This document shows, in pieces, positions 37,101 through 45,855 of a stretch of DNA of 46,329 nt. Position 1 is the first letter of the stretch. The number at the start of each line of letters is the position of its first letter. Under the pieces are notes generated by a model that saw nothing but the letters and a program-made list of their open reading frames with translations, did not search any database and had not been told where the DNA came from. This DNA comes from Microbacterium sp. 18062 (GTDB lineage Bacteria > Actinomycetota > Actinomycetes > Actinomycetales > Microbacteriaceae): assembly GCF_902706225.1 (NCBI RefSeq), contig NZ_CACSKB010000034.1, positions 1-46,329 on the forward strand. Reading direction: 5' to 3'. A program made the position numbers and the translations under genes.

Positions 37101-40100
37101 ACCAGGTGCGCGACTCGCAGGGCGCGACCGGTACGGCAGAGGTGCGCGTCGGCGTCCTCGACGCCGAGTCCGACCCGAGCCCGGTGACGTACAGCGACTA
37201 CCTCCAGGTGCAGGCGGGCGAGGGCGCCGAGGCGGTCGTCCGCCCGGCCGACAACGACATCGACCCGTCCGGCAGCGACCTCGAGGTGATCGACGTCCGC
37301 CCGAACGCCGAGGTGGGCTCTGCGGAGTACCGCGCGATGGAGGGGATGCTCCACGGCATCGACGAGAACGAGGTCTCTCTCCTCTCCGGCGCGCAACTGG
37401 GCACGTACTCGTTCGCCTACACGGTGCGAAACGGCAACGGCGACACGGCCATCGGGCTCATCGTGCTGAAGGTCGTGCGCGACCCGGTGCCGGACTACCC
37501 GGTGGTGCGCGACACGACGCTCACGATCGAGTCGCGCGAGGACTTCCCCGACGGCGTGGACGTGCTCGGCGGCAAGGTCTCGTGGAGTGCGGGCGACGCG
37601 TCGTCGCTCACGCTGTCCCTCTGGGGCGAGCACCCGGGCATCGAGGTCGACGGCCGCCGCATCTCGGGCCGTATCCCCGACAAGACGCTGCTCATCCCGT
37701 TCCAGGTCGACGGCATCTCCTTCGACGGCCGCGAGGTCACCTCGTACGGCTTCCTCCGCGTGCCCGGCACCGACGACCTGCAGCTGACCCTCCGCGGCTC
37801 CGCCGCCACCGTGCAGGTCGACGAGCGCGGCAGCGTGGAGTTCGACCTGGAGCGCTCCGTCGCGCTCCCCCCGCGCTCGCAGATCGAGGTCGACGGCTCA
37901 CGGATCTCGGTCGGCGGAGCGCGCGCCGAGGCGGGCTGCGCGCTCGTGGCGGGCACCACCGTGCGCTACACCGCCGGCGCCGGGGCGCCCTGGGCCGACT
38001 CGTGCACCGTCCCGGTGCGCCTGGTCGGCCAGGAGGACTACACGTTCCTGACGGTGCACGTCGAGGTCATCGCCGAGGACCCGCAGCCGGAGCTGCGTCC
38101 CGCCTCGCTGACCGTCAGCCCGGGCTCCTCGTCGACGTACGACCTCACCGACATGACCACGTGGGCGGGCACCGAGGACTGGGCGGCGCTCAGCTACGCC
38201 CTGGGCTACACGGGCGACCAGTTCACCGTCACGCAGGCCGGCACGCAGGTGACGGTCACGGCGAAGGATGCGTCCCGCCCCGGCCGCCAGGAACCCGTCA
38301 CCGTCACGCTCCCGAGCCACCGCGACACCCGTCCGTCCACTCTCGCCCTCACCGTCGGGCCCGCACCGTCCACCCTGCCCAAGGGCGCCACGCTCACCCA
38401 GCAATGCTCTCAGTCGGCGGGCTCGAGCTGCACGATCAACGTCATCGGCGCCGGCGGCGAGATCAACCCGCTCCCGGGCACCCCCCTGCGCCTCGTGAGC
38501 GTCGGCGCCGGTGCCGGCGGCAACTGCACCGGAGTCTCGTTCTCGGTCGCGAGCGCCACGGCGCTGCAGGCGAGTTGGGCGGCGGATGCCGAGGGCACCC
38601 GCTGCACCGTGAGCTTCACGGTCGAGGACGCCCAGGGCCGGCAGTCGAGCGGCGACCGCGACGGCCAGGTCACCCTCGATCTGCAGGGCTTCCCGAAGGC
38701 GCCGAACAACGTGACGCAGACGGCGTTCGGCGACCGCTCGATCACACTGAAGGTCGACGCGGGACCGGCGGCGAACGCGTACCCCGCCCTGCAGGGCTTC
38801 CGCATCTTCGACGGCTCGCAGCAGGTCACGACCTGCACCGCGGCGGGCGCATGCCAGCCGTTCCAGGTCGGCGCGAACGGCGAGCAGCGCACGTACGAGG
38901 CGCGGGCCTACAACGCCGTCGGCGACTCGCGCGCCGGCGTGAGCGTACGCGCGTGGGCCTACCGCTCCCCCACCGTCGGCCAGGTCACGGCCGAGCCGAT
39001 CTACGTCAGCGGTCGCACGAGCAACGACTCGGGCGTCGTCCGCATCCGGATCCAGAACAGCGACCCCGAGGTGCGCAGCTACGAGGTCACCGGGGCCAAC
39101 GGCCCGGTGTCCCGGGGCCGGGGCGACTACACCGAGCTCGAGGTTCAGCTGCCGGTCGGATCGGCGAACATCACCGTGACGCCGACGAGCAACCACGCCG
39201 CCCCCGACGGCAGCGGATCGGTGGGCTCGGCGGGCCGCGCCAGCGTCAACGTCGCCGGCCTGCCCAAGACGGGCGGCGTCTCCGTCCAGACCGAGGCGCA
39301 GACCTCCATCACCGTCTCCGACGCGCCCCTCGACCGCAACGGCAGCTCGCGGTCTTCCGAGATCGTCTACGTCGCCGTGCGCGCGGGCAACGACTTCTCG
39401 TGCTCGGTGGGCTCGGACGGCACCGGGCTCCGGGTCTCGGGCGGCGAGACCTCCTCGTCGCGGACGATCTCCGGGCTCGAGGAGAACCGCGAGTACACGG
39501 TCGGCGCGTGCGTCAGCAACGGCTTCGGCGCGGCGAAGACGGGGACGGCGAACGGCTGGGCGTGGGCGCCGCCGGCGGCGCCGTCGAGCGCCACGTACGA
39601 GATCCGCAAGCGCACGAGCGGTGGCAGCGTCACCTATCTCGTCGAGGACCAGCCTTCCGTTCCGTCCCTGCGGGACTTCGAGGTCGTCTTCGGCGGCTGG
39701 CCCAACCCCGCCATCGGCAGCGAGGGGTCGATGACGGCCAAGTACTGCCTCCGGGGAACGAACCAGTCCAAGTGCGGCGACGAGAGGACCATCGCACCCG
39801 CCGACCCCACGAGGGCGCTTCAAGCGCGCCTGGAGGGCGCCGGAGTCGGTTCCAGCTGCGTCGTCGGCTCGACCCTTCGGGCGACGGCGGGTCAGAGCCC
39901 TTCGGGGCTCGGCACCGTCGCCATCGATCCCGACAGCGTGCAGTACTGGGGAGGCTTCCTCGGATGGGAGCGCGTCCAGCCCGCGGATCCCGACCAGCCG
40001 CTCGTCGTGCCGAACGGCGCGAGACAGGTCCGCGCCGACGTGACGTTCACGTGGACCCACGCCGCAGCCCAGTACGGCGTGGAGACGTTCGGCATCACCG

Positions 40101-40186
40101 CCGACTGCACGGGCAGCGTCGAACCCGAGCCCGAACCCGAACCCACCGAGACCGACGACACGACCACAGAAGAAGGAACCCCATGA
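34166..40186 (+). CDS. Giant membrane-anchored surface protein with Ig-like repeats, 2006 aa
   Basis: N-terminal membrane anchor (about 17-38), then roughly 360 residues of short beta-rich repeats that may fold as a propeller, and a long series of Ig/cadherin-like (Big_9-type) modules, e.g. KPPVAVDDAFGVRAGRSVVL, EPPIAVDDAVTVRAGTQIDI and AVDPDGDAVALDRIVAQPDRG. Fibronectin-III-like modules follow near 1510 (KAPNNVTQTAFGDRSITLKV) and later. The tail EPEPEPEPTETDDTTTEEGTP is acidic; there is no sortase signal, so it stays attached by the N-terminus. Likely adhesin, wall-binding scaffold or sensor partner of the kinase. GGAGG before the ATG; ATGA overlap with the next gene. Confidence 0.88.
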   Translation: MANGTDGPRISRRAWVVSGAITAAVALVATLAVVWPGFDAQQTPPDDGSIWAIQSGEGRRYARVNTTVGEIDTVKQVENPSGVVQNTDRLLVYAEGDTRFADVDMATPVDLDSEAEDTFQNTPAGTVSVVSEGDVIAYLTDGGSVYSSSLTSGASTVVIDPYADVETEEDEDRPTFVATAIAVGTDGVVYAYSAAENRVIRADAADGRVLGSDTVSEEAGESVQLSAAGDGWALLATESGEMWVRGRSEALTSGTTGGVLQRATSAGDVVYVADATGLVAVPRDGSAPERVEDTAQGVPAAPAELAGTVYAAWLPEGGASGTLWASDRGAADLDYGGSQLGDEVAPEFIANGARMILNETRSGWVWTLPDGALVPTSQQWDTDDEQPSVQQDEVEAERVIDPKPPVAVDDAFGVRAGRSVVLPVLLNDHDPNEDVLSIVAASLEGLDPAFGLVSTTNEQQELVVQVSPDASGSATFRYRITDGTTTDGLTSEAATVTLTVMPGDAGSAPVWCGVEGCLSTWPTPQVVPGGTVSVNVLEGWVDPDGDPLYVSSAINQSGVGSLALDPQGTVTFQHPNPNATEAQSILISVTVSDARGQSSEKPLEISVTPSPQLTAQSFAVVGTAGAPTTIDVRPHVSGVDGGLSIRSANAIDENSADIAVNSVAGTFQFTAAAAGSYIVQYVVADQVTEATGTVRVTLVDPAQTQISTPPLTAFVRPGEDATIDVVSAVSNPAGLVLLASDVRTTPDAAAILTVDLVGQSLLRVAGATDNGQPGVLGVVSYTISDGTGNGYTTTTGEVTVVLLPAAQAEPPIAVDDAVTVRAGTQIDIPVLDNDTAPAGALFAIDASTVANDSGDGLAFATGRLLRYLAPDEPGTYVLGYTIYRMGFPDMTDTAQVSVTVLPNEANAAPVPRTLVGRVLSGATVSIPFDRFAVDPDGDAVALDRIVAQPDRGSATVSPEGDAIVYTSAAGDSGQVTFVYQVRDSQGATGTAEVRVGVLDAESDPSPVTYSDYLQVQAGEGAEAVVRPADNDIDPSGSDLEVIDVRPNAEVGSAEYRAMEGMLHGIDENEVSLLSGAQLGTYSFAYTVRNGNGDTAIGLIVLKVVRDPVPDYPVVRDTTLTIESREDFPDGVDVLGGKVSWSAGDASSLTLSLWGEHPGIEVDGRRISGRIPDKTLLIPFQVDGISFDGREVTSYGFLRVPGTDDLQLTLRGSAATVQVDERGSVEFDLERSVALPPRSQIEVDGSRISVGGARAEAGCALVAGTTVRYTAGAGAPWADSCTVPVRLVGQEDYTFLTVHVEVIAEDPQPELRPASLTVSPGSSSTYDLTDMTTWAGTEDWAALSYALGYTGDQFTVTQAGTQVTVTAKDASRPGRQEPVTVTLPSHRDTRPSTLALTVGPAPSTLPKGATLTQQCSQSAGSSCTINVIGAGGEINPLPGTPLRLVSVGAGAGGNCTGVSFSVASATALQASWAADAEGTRCTVSFTVEDAQGRQSSGDRDGQVTLDLQGFPKAPNNVTQTAFGDRSITLKVDAGPAANAYPALQGFRIFDGSQQVTTCTAAGACQPFQVGANGEQRTYEARAYNAVGDSRAGVSVRAWAYRSPTVGQVTAEPIYVSGRTSNDSGVVRIRIQNSDPEVRSYEVTGANGPVSRGRGDYTELEVQLPVGSANITVTPTSNHAAPDGSGSVGSAGRASVNVAGLPKTGGVSVQTEAQTSITVSDAPLDRNGSSRSSEIVYVAVRAGNDFSCSVGSDGTGLRVSGGETSSSRTISGLEENREYTVGACVSNGFGAAKTGTANGWAWAPPAAPSSATYEIRKRTSGGSVTYLVEDQPSVPSLRDFEVVFGGWPNPAIGSEGSMTAKYCLRGTNQSKCGDERTIAPADPTRALQARLEGAGVGSSCVVGSTLRATAGQSPSGLGTVAIDPDSVQYWGGFLGWERVQPADPDQPLVVPNGARQVRADVTFTWTHAAAQYGVETFGITADCTGSVEPEPEPEPTETDDTTTEEGTP

Positions 40187-41148
40187 CCGTCACCCCCGAG
40201 CAGACGACCTGGTTCCAGGAGACGTTCGGCGCCCTGGTCGAGAACGTCGAGCAGGTCGTGCTGGGCAAGCGCCACGTGATCGAGCTGGCCTTCGCGGCGC
40301 TCGTCTCGCAGGGCCACCTGCTGCTCGAGGACTTCCCCGGCACCGGCAAGACCTCGCTCGCGCGCGCCATGGGCCAGACGGTGCAGGGCGTCAGCTCCCG
40401 CATCCAGTTCACGCCGGATCTCCTCCCCGGCGACGTCACCGGCATCACCGTGTACGACCAGAAGCGCGGCGAGTTCGAGTTCCACGCGGGTCCGATCTTC
40501 GCGAACATCGTGCTCGCCGACGAGATCAACCGGGCGAGCCCGAAGACCCAGTCGGCCCTCCTCGAGGTCATGGAGGAGGGCCAGGTCACGGTCGACGGCG
40601 TCTCGCGCCGTGTGCCGACGCCGTTCCTCGTCGTCGCGACGCAGAACCCGGTCGAGCAGGCCGGCACCTACCGCCTGCCCGAGGCGCAGCTCGACCGCTT
40701 CCTCATGAAGACGTCGCTCGGCTATCCCGACCACGCCGCGACGGTCCGCATCCTCGAGGGAAGCGCCGCGGGCCGCCGCGAGGTGAACCCGGTCATCACC
40801 CCGGAGGCGGTGCAGACGATGTCGGCCATCGCGCAGGACGTCTACCTGAACCCTCTCGTTCTCGACTACATCTCGCGCGTCGTCGAGGCGACCCGCCAGG
40901 CCGCGCAGGTGCGCCTGGGCGTCAGCGTCCGCGGCGCCCTCGCGCTGACCCGGGCGGCGAAGACCTGGGCCGTGGCGCACGGCCGCGGCTACGTCACCCC
41001 CGACGACGTCAAGGCGCTCGCCGAGCCGGTTCTCGCGCACCGCCTCATCCTCGACGCGGAGGCCGAGTTCGACGGCGTCACCCAGGGCGCGGTGATCGGT
41101 CAGGTCATGCTCGACGTCAGTCCCCCGACCCAGCGCGAGTCGGCGTGA
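40183..41148 (+). CDS. MoxR-family AAA+ ATPase
   Basis: 321 residues. Walker A GTGKTS (53-58), Walker B VLADEINR with D113-E114, sensor motif ATQNPVEQAGTYRLPEAQLDRF and a C-terminal lid. MoxR ATPases act as chaperones that activate or assemble partner complexes, usually together with DUF58 and transglutaminase-like proteins, which are exactly the next two genes. The start overlaps the stop of the giant protein gene (ATGA). Confidence 0.95.
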   Translation: MTVTPEQTTWFQETFGALVENVEQVVLGKRHVIELAFAALVSQGHLLLEDFPGTGKTSLARAMGQTVQGVSSRIQFTPDLLPGDVTGITVYDQKRGEFEFHAGPIFANIVLADEINRASPKTQSALLEVMEEGQVTVDGVSRRVPTPFLVVATQNPVEQAGTYRLPEAQLDRFLMKTSLGYPDHAATVRILEGSAAGRREVNPVITPEAVQTMSAIAQDVYLNPLVLDYISRVVEATRQAAQVRLGVSVRGALALTRAAKTWAVAHGRGYVTPDDVKALAEPVLAHRLILDAEAEFDGVTQGAVIGQVMLDVSPPTQRESA

Positions 41149-42506
41149 CGAACGACACACAGTCCCGCATCAACCGCGTGTCCTCGACGTCGACCTCGAC
41201 GTCGACGAAGACCCGCACACGTTACGACACGTCGCGGCAGACGACGGTCCTCGTCGTCGGGGGCATCCGGTTCTGGCGGCGACTGCGACGCACGACGACC
41301 CGCGCGGCCGCGGCGGTCGCCGCCACCGTCACGCCGGGCGGCTGGCTGCTCGTGGGGGCGGCGGTCGTCGGGCTCGCGGTGGGGCTTCCCCTCGGCTGGA
41401 TCGAGTTCGTCCTCGCGGGGCTCGTCGCCCTCGTGCTGCTCGTGAGCGCGGTGCCGTTCCTGTTCAGCGCCCGCGCCTACGATGTGTCCCTCGGTCTCGC
41501 ACACGACCGCGTCGTCGCCGGCAGCGAGGTGTCCGCATCCCTCCGCGTCGTGAACGTCGGCTCGGGCGTGGCCCTCCCCGGCCGGGTCGACGTGCCCGTC
41601 GGCGTCGGCCTCATCGACGTGCCCGTGCCGCTCCTGCGGAAGGGCGCGGTGCACGACGAGGAGCTCTCGATCCCGGCGATGCGCCGCGGCGTGCTCGACA
41701 TCGGCCCCGCCCGCGCCGTCCGCGGCGACCCCCTCGGGATCCTGCGTCGCGAGATCGTCTGGGCGGACGTCCACACGCTGTACGTGCATCCGGTCACGAC
41801 CCCGATCCCGAGCACCGCGACCGGGTTCGTGAAGGACCTCGAGGGAAACCCCTCCTCCCTCGTCGTCGACGCCGACATCTCGTTCCACGCGATCCGCGAG
41901 TACGCTCCCGGCGACTCGCAACGGCACATCCACTGGAAGTCCACCGCCAAGACCGGCACGCTCATGGTGCGCCAGTACGAGGAGTCGCGCCGCTCCCGCA
42001 TGGTGATCGTGCTCGCCTGCGGCGAGGACGAGTACGCGAACGACGACGAGTTCGAGCTCGCCGTCAGCGCCGCCGCATCGCTCGGGGCGCGCGGCATCCG
42101 CGACGGTCGCGACGTCTCCGTGGTCGTGGGCGGCGAGGTGCCCGAGTTCGCCCGCCGCACCGTGCGCACCTCGCGCGATCTGGCCACGGTGACCGCCCGC
42201 ACGCTCCTCGACGACCTCGCCGGGCTGGAGAAGACCGAGCGCGTGAGCCCCCTCGGCGACGTCGCCGGGCTCGCCGTCGAGGGCCACGGCGACGTCTCGA
42301 TCGGGTTCCTCGTGTGCGGCTCGACCCCCGCGCTCCGGACGCTGCAGCACGCCGCCCTCGCCTTCCCCGCCGATGTCGGCGTCGCGGCCCTGATCTGCGA
42401 CCCGACCACCGAACCGGGCTACCGCACGCTCGGCTCCACCTCCGTCGTGACGATCGGTCTGCTCGAGGACCTCCGGCACATCCTCGCCCGGAGCGCGCAG
42501 TCGTGA
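41145..42506 (+). CDS. DUF58 domain membrane protein
   Basis: 453 residues. A Ser/Thr/Arg-rich N-terminus, two membrane segments (about 65-110), then the DUF58 domain with its hallmark REYAPGDSQRHIHWKSTAKTG and MVRQYEESR. DUF58 has a VWA-like fold and is the usual partner of MoxR. GTG start overlaps the MoxR stop (GTGA). The N-terminal STSTSTST is coded by a perfect 12-bp tandem duplication (41182-41205), a possible length-variable site. Confidence 0.93.
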   Translation: MTNDTQSRINRVSSTSTSTSTKTRTRYDTSRQTTVLVVGGIRFWRRLRRTTTRAAAAVAATVTPGGWLLVGAAVVGLAVGLPLGWIEFVLAGLVALVLLVSAVPFLFSARAYDVSLGLAHDRVVAGSEVSASLRVVNVGSGVALPGRVDVPVGVGLIDVPVPLLRKGAVHDEELSIPAMRRGVLDIGPARAVRGDPLGILRREIVWADVHTLYVHPVTTPIPSTATGFVKDLEGNPSSLVVDADISFHAIREYAPGDSQRHIHWKSTAKTGTLMVRQYEESRRSRMVIVLACGEDEYANDDEFELAVSAAASLGARGIRDGRDVSVVVGGEVPEFARRTVRTSRDLATVTARTLLDDLAGLEKTERVSPLGDVAGLAVEGHGDVSIGFLVCGSTPALRTLQHAALAFPADVGVAALICDPTTEPGYRTLGSTSVVTIGLLEDLRHILARSAQS

Positions 42507-45016
42507 GCGGGGCAGCCGAGGAGCGCCGCGCCCGCGCCCGGCGCCGGTCCGTGCGCGGCGAGCGCGACCTCGCCTTCACGATCGGCAACGTGGCCTTCGT
42601 CGACGCCCTGCTGGCGATCGGCGCCGCCGCATCCTGGTCGATCTCGCAGAGCCTCTGGTTCGTGCTGCTCGCGGCCGTCGGCATAGCCGCGGCGACCGCG
42701 ATCGCGTTCCTCGGCGCGCTCCGGCGCTGGGCGTGGTGGCTCGTCGCGGCGGTGACCGCGGGCGCCTATCTCGTGCTCGGCGTCCCTCTCGCCGCGCCCA
42801 CCATGGTCACCGACCCGGCGACGGTCCTCGGCGCCGTCGTCGGCGTCGTGACCGCCCCCGTCACGGGCTGGAAGAACCTCCTCACCCTCGAGCTGCCGGT
42901 CGGCACCTACCAGACGACGCTCGCACCGATCCTGCTGCTGATCCTCGTCCTGGGCGTGCTCGCGGCGTCCCTCGCCATCCGTGCCCCGCGCGCCTGGGTG
43001 CTCGCCGCTCCGCTCGCGCTCCTGCTCACGGTCTTCGGCGTGGCGTTCGGATCGAGCGCCGTCTCGGGGTCGGCGAGCATCGGCTCCTGGCGGCTCGCCG
43101 GAACCTGGGAGGCCGCCATCGGCCTCGCCGCCCTGCTCGTCGCGTTCGGCTGGTATCTGTGGCGCAGCATCCACACCCGCCGAGCGGCTCTCCGCGCCGC
43201 ACGGCGTGCCGGCGGCGCCCGTGCGACGGGCCGCGCCCATCGCACCATCGGCACGCGGCTCGCTCTGTCGGGCGGGATGCTGGCCCTCGCTCTCGTGGCC
43301 GGCATCGCGATCGCCCCCTGGGCCGTCGCCGGCAGCACGCGCGATGTGATCCGCACCGCCGTGGATCCCGAGCTGCGCGTGCACGAGGCGCTGAGCCCGC
43401 TCGCCGACTACCGCACCTCCTTCGCCGACGACCGCTACGACGAGGTCCTGTTCACCGTGTCGACGGACGGTGCCGTCGACCGCGTGCGCCTGGCGACGCT
43501 GTCGTTCTACGACGGCCGCGTGGCGAGGGCGACCGACCCCGTCACCGGCGTCGCCGCCGCCGACACGGCGTTCACGCGCGTGCCCGCGACCCTCGCCGGC
43601 AGCGCCGACCGCGAGGTGGAGGCCCGGATCGAGATCGGCGCGTACGGCGGCATCTGGGTGCCGACCGCGGGCGAGCTCGTCTCGATCGACTTCGACGGCG
43701 CATCGCGGGCGGCCCTCGCCGACGGGTTCTTCTACAACGCGGAGGCCGGCATGGGCGTCGAGCTCGCCGATCCGGGGCTCGAGACGGGTGTCTCGTACAC
43801 GCAGACCGGTCGGGTGGGCGATCTCGTCCGCGACCCGGCGACCCTCACCCCGTCGCTGCGGTCTCCGGCCGTGGACCCGGCGTACGTCCCGGAGCGCCTC
43901 GTCACCTGGATCGAGGCGCAGGAGGCGCCGGGCGAGGGCGCAGGACTGGCCGAGCTGATCTCACGGCTGCGCGCGCGGGGGCTGCTCAGCCACGCCGTGA
44001 CGGTCGATGCCGACGCTCCCCCGACCTGGATGGGCGACCTGGGCGAGTACACCTTCGAGCCGAGCCGGGCCGGGCACTCGACCGACCGCATCGGCGTTCT
44101 CTTCACCGCCCTCCTCGACAAGCAGAACGAGGTCGGCGGCACCGACGACACGCAGCTGGTCGCCGCGGCCGGCGACGACGAGCAGTTCGCGGTCGCCGCG
44201 GCGCTCATCGCCGACCAGCTCGGGTTCCCCGCCCGGGTCGTGCTCGGCACACGGCTGACGACGACCGAGGACGAGCTGCCCACCTGCGACGACGGCGAGT
44301 GCCGCGGCGGCGACCTCGCCGCGTGGATCGAGGTGCAGGACGTCGACGGCAGCTGGACGGCCATCGACACCACCCCGCAGCACGCCGTGCCGCTCTCGCC
44401 CGACATTCAGCAGCGCCGCGACCCGCAGAACACGACCGAGGTCGAGCCCGAGCAGGCCGACACCGTGCTGCCCCCCGAGGCGGACCCGGCCGACTCCGCG
44501 AACCAGGAGGAGGAGGAACCGGAGACCCCGGTCGATCTCGCCTGGCTGTGGGACGCCCTCCGCGTCACGGGCATCGTCGTGTCCGCCCTGCTCATCCTGC
44601 TGCTGCCGGTCGCCACCGTCCTGATCGCGAAGCTGTTGCGACGGCGCACGCGGCGCGACTCCCCCGACCCCCTCGACCGCGTCGTGGGCGGATGGGAGGA
44701 GTACCTCGACGTCGCGGTCGACCACGGCCGGCGAATCCCGCGCTCGGCGACCCGCACAGAGACGGCCGAGGCGGTGAGCCCGGGCGCGGACTCGGCGGGC
44801 GGCACCCTCGCGGTGCTCGCCGACCGTTCGGTGTTCGCGCAGGTGCCGCCGACGGATGCCGACGGCACGCGGTTCTGGGAGCTGGTCGACGCCGAGCGGG
44901 CGCGGTTCCGCGACGAGCTCGGCTGGTGGGCGCGGTGGAGGGCACGGCTGTCGCTGCGATCCTTCGCGCGCGGCGTACGGGAGATCGCGGCACGAACACG
45001 GGCGGGTGGACGATGA
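42503..45016 (+). CDS. Membrane transglutaminase-fold protein, catalytic residues missing
   Basis: 837 residues: about seven membrane segments in the first 290 residues, an extracytoplasmic part, a transglutaminase-like domain (about 540-630), a last membrane segment near 690-712 and a cytoplasmic tail. In the fold the usual G-x-C-x-x-F-A is GDDEQFA, with Asp559 at the catalytic Cys position, and the usual HAW is AAW (Ala606); only the Asp of the triad remains (Asp622 in IDTTP). It should be a non-enzymatic, perhaps binding or structural, member of the MoxR-DUF58-TG group. GTGA overlap with DUF58 and ATGA overlap with the phosphatase. Confidence 0.88.
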   Translation: MSGAAEERRARARRRSVRGERDLAFTIGNVAFVDALLAIGAAASWSISQSLWFVLLAAVGIAAATAIAFLGALRRWAWWLVAAVTAGAYLVLGVPLAAPTMVTDPATVLGAVVGVVTAPVTGWKNLLTLELPVGTYQTTLAPILLLILVLGVLAASLAIRAPRAWVLAAPLALLLTVFGVAFGSSAVSGSASIGSWRLAGTWEAAIGLAALLVAFGWYLWRSIHTRRAALRAARRAGGARATGRAHRTIGTRLALSGGMLALALVAGIAIAPWAVAGSTRDVIRTAVDPELRVHEALSPLADYRTSFADDRYDEVLFTVSTDGAVDRVRLATLSFYDGRVARATDPVTGVAAADTAFTRVPATLAGSADREVEARIEIGAYGGIWVPTAGELVSIDFDGASRAALADGFFYNAEAGMGVELADPGLETGVSYTQTGRVGDLVRDPATLTPSLRSPAVDPAYVPERLVTWIEAQEAPGEGAGLAELISRLRARGLLSHAVTVDADAPPTWMGDLGEYTFEPSRAGHSTDRIGVLFTALLDKQNEVGGTDDTQLVAAAGDDEQFAVAAALIADQLGFPARVVLGTRLTTTEDELPTCDDGECRGGDLAAWIEVQDVDGSWTAIDTTPQHAVPLSPDIQQRRDPQNTTEVEPEQADTVLPPEADPADSANQEEEEPETPVDLAWLWDALRVTGIVVSALLILLLPVATVLIAKLLRRRTRRDSPDPLDRVVGGWEEYLDVAVDHGRRIPRSATRTETAEAVSPGADSAGGTLAVLADRSVFAQVPPTDADGTRFWELVDAERARFRDELGWWARWRARLSLRSFARGVREIAARTRAGGR

Positions 45017-45063
45017 CGGACGGAATCGTACTGGTGACGGGCGCGCGCACCGATGTGGGCCGG
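44994..45063 (+). repeat. Source copy of the inverted repeat at the window end
   Basis: 70 bp spanning the end of the transglutaminase-fold gene and the start of the PP2C gene; matches 46260-46329 in reverse complement at 67 of 70 positions. Confidence 0.85.
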
Positions 45064-45855
45064 GTGCGCGAGATCAACGAGGATGCGGTCATCGCGGAGC
45101 ATCCGGTCTTCCTCGTCGCCGACGGCATGGGCGGACACGAGGCCGGCGAGCTCGCAAGCGCCGCGGTCGTCGACGCGTTCCGGCCGCTCGTCGGACGCAC
45201 GGACGTGTCGCCCGAGGACGTCGTCGACGCGGTGACCGCCGCCCACGCCGCCGTCTCCCGCCTCGCGAGGACCCGCGCTCGCGGCGCGGGCTCGACCCTC
45301 GCCGCGGTCGTCGCGGTCGCGCAGGGGGGCACGCACGGCTGGCTCGTGGTGAACATCGGCGACTCCCGGGTCTACCGGCTCGTCGGCAGCACCCTCGAGC
45401 AGCTCACGGTCGACCATTCCGTGGTGCAGGAGCTCGTCGACGAGGGAAAGATCAGCCGGGCCGAGATGTCGACCTATCCCGGCCGCAACGTGATCACCCG
45501 TGCGGTGGGCGACCAGGGCAGCGCCGCGGACTACTGGCTCGCCCCCATCATCACCGGCGAACGCCTGCTGATCTGCTCCGACGGGCTGTCGAACGACCTC
45601 ACCGACGAGGCGCTCCGCGCCGGACTCTCGCTCGGCGGATCGGCGCAGCAGACGGCTCACGGCCTCGTCGATCAGGCGCTCGCGCGCGGCGGCCGCGACA
45701 ACATCAGCGCGGTCGTCGTCGACGTGCGCTCGGGCGGACTCGCGCAGCGGGCGGACGAGGTCACCGGCGGGTTCGCGACCAGCGCGGAGGCGACCGTGCA
45801 TACGATCGACATCGACACCCGCACCTCCGACCGACAGCGAGCACGCCGTGACTGA
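45013..45855 (+). CDS. PP2C-type Ser/Thr protein phosphatase
   Basis: 280 residues, metal-dependent phosphatase of the PppA/PstP group. Conserved sites: RVREINEDA (17-25), VADGMGGHEAGE with Asp37, GDSRVYR, CSDGLSND and GRDNISAVVVD, so all metal ligands appear intact. No membrane segment, thus a soluble catalytic domain. It would reverse the action of the kinase encoded at the head of the cluster. The ATG overlaps the previous stop by ATGA. Confidence 0.95.
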   Translation: MTDGIVLVTGARTDVGRVREINEDAVIAEHPVFLVADGMGGHEAGELASAAVVDAFRPLVGRTDVSPEDVVDAVTAAHAAVSRLARTRARGAGSTLAAVVAVAQGGTHGWLVVNIGDSRVYRLVGSTLEQLTVDHSVVQELVDEGKISRAEMSTYPGRNVITRAVGDQGSAADYWLAPIITGERLLICSDGLSNDLTDEALRAGLSLGGSAQQTAHGLVDQALARGGRDNISAVVVDVRSGGLAQRADEVTGGFATSAEATVHTIDIDTRTSDRQRARRD

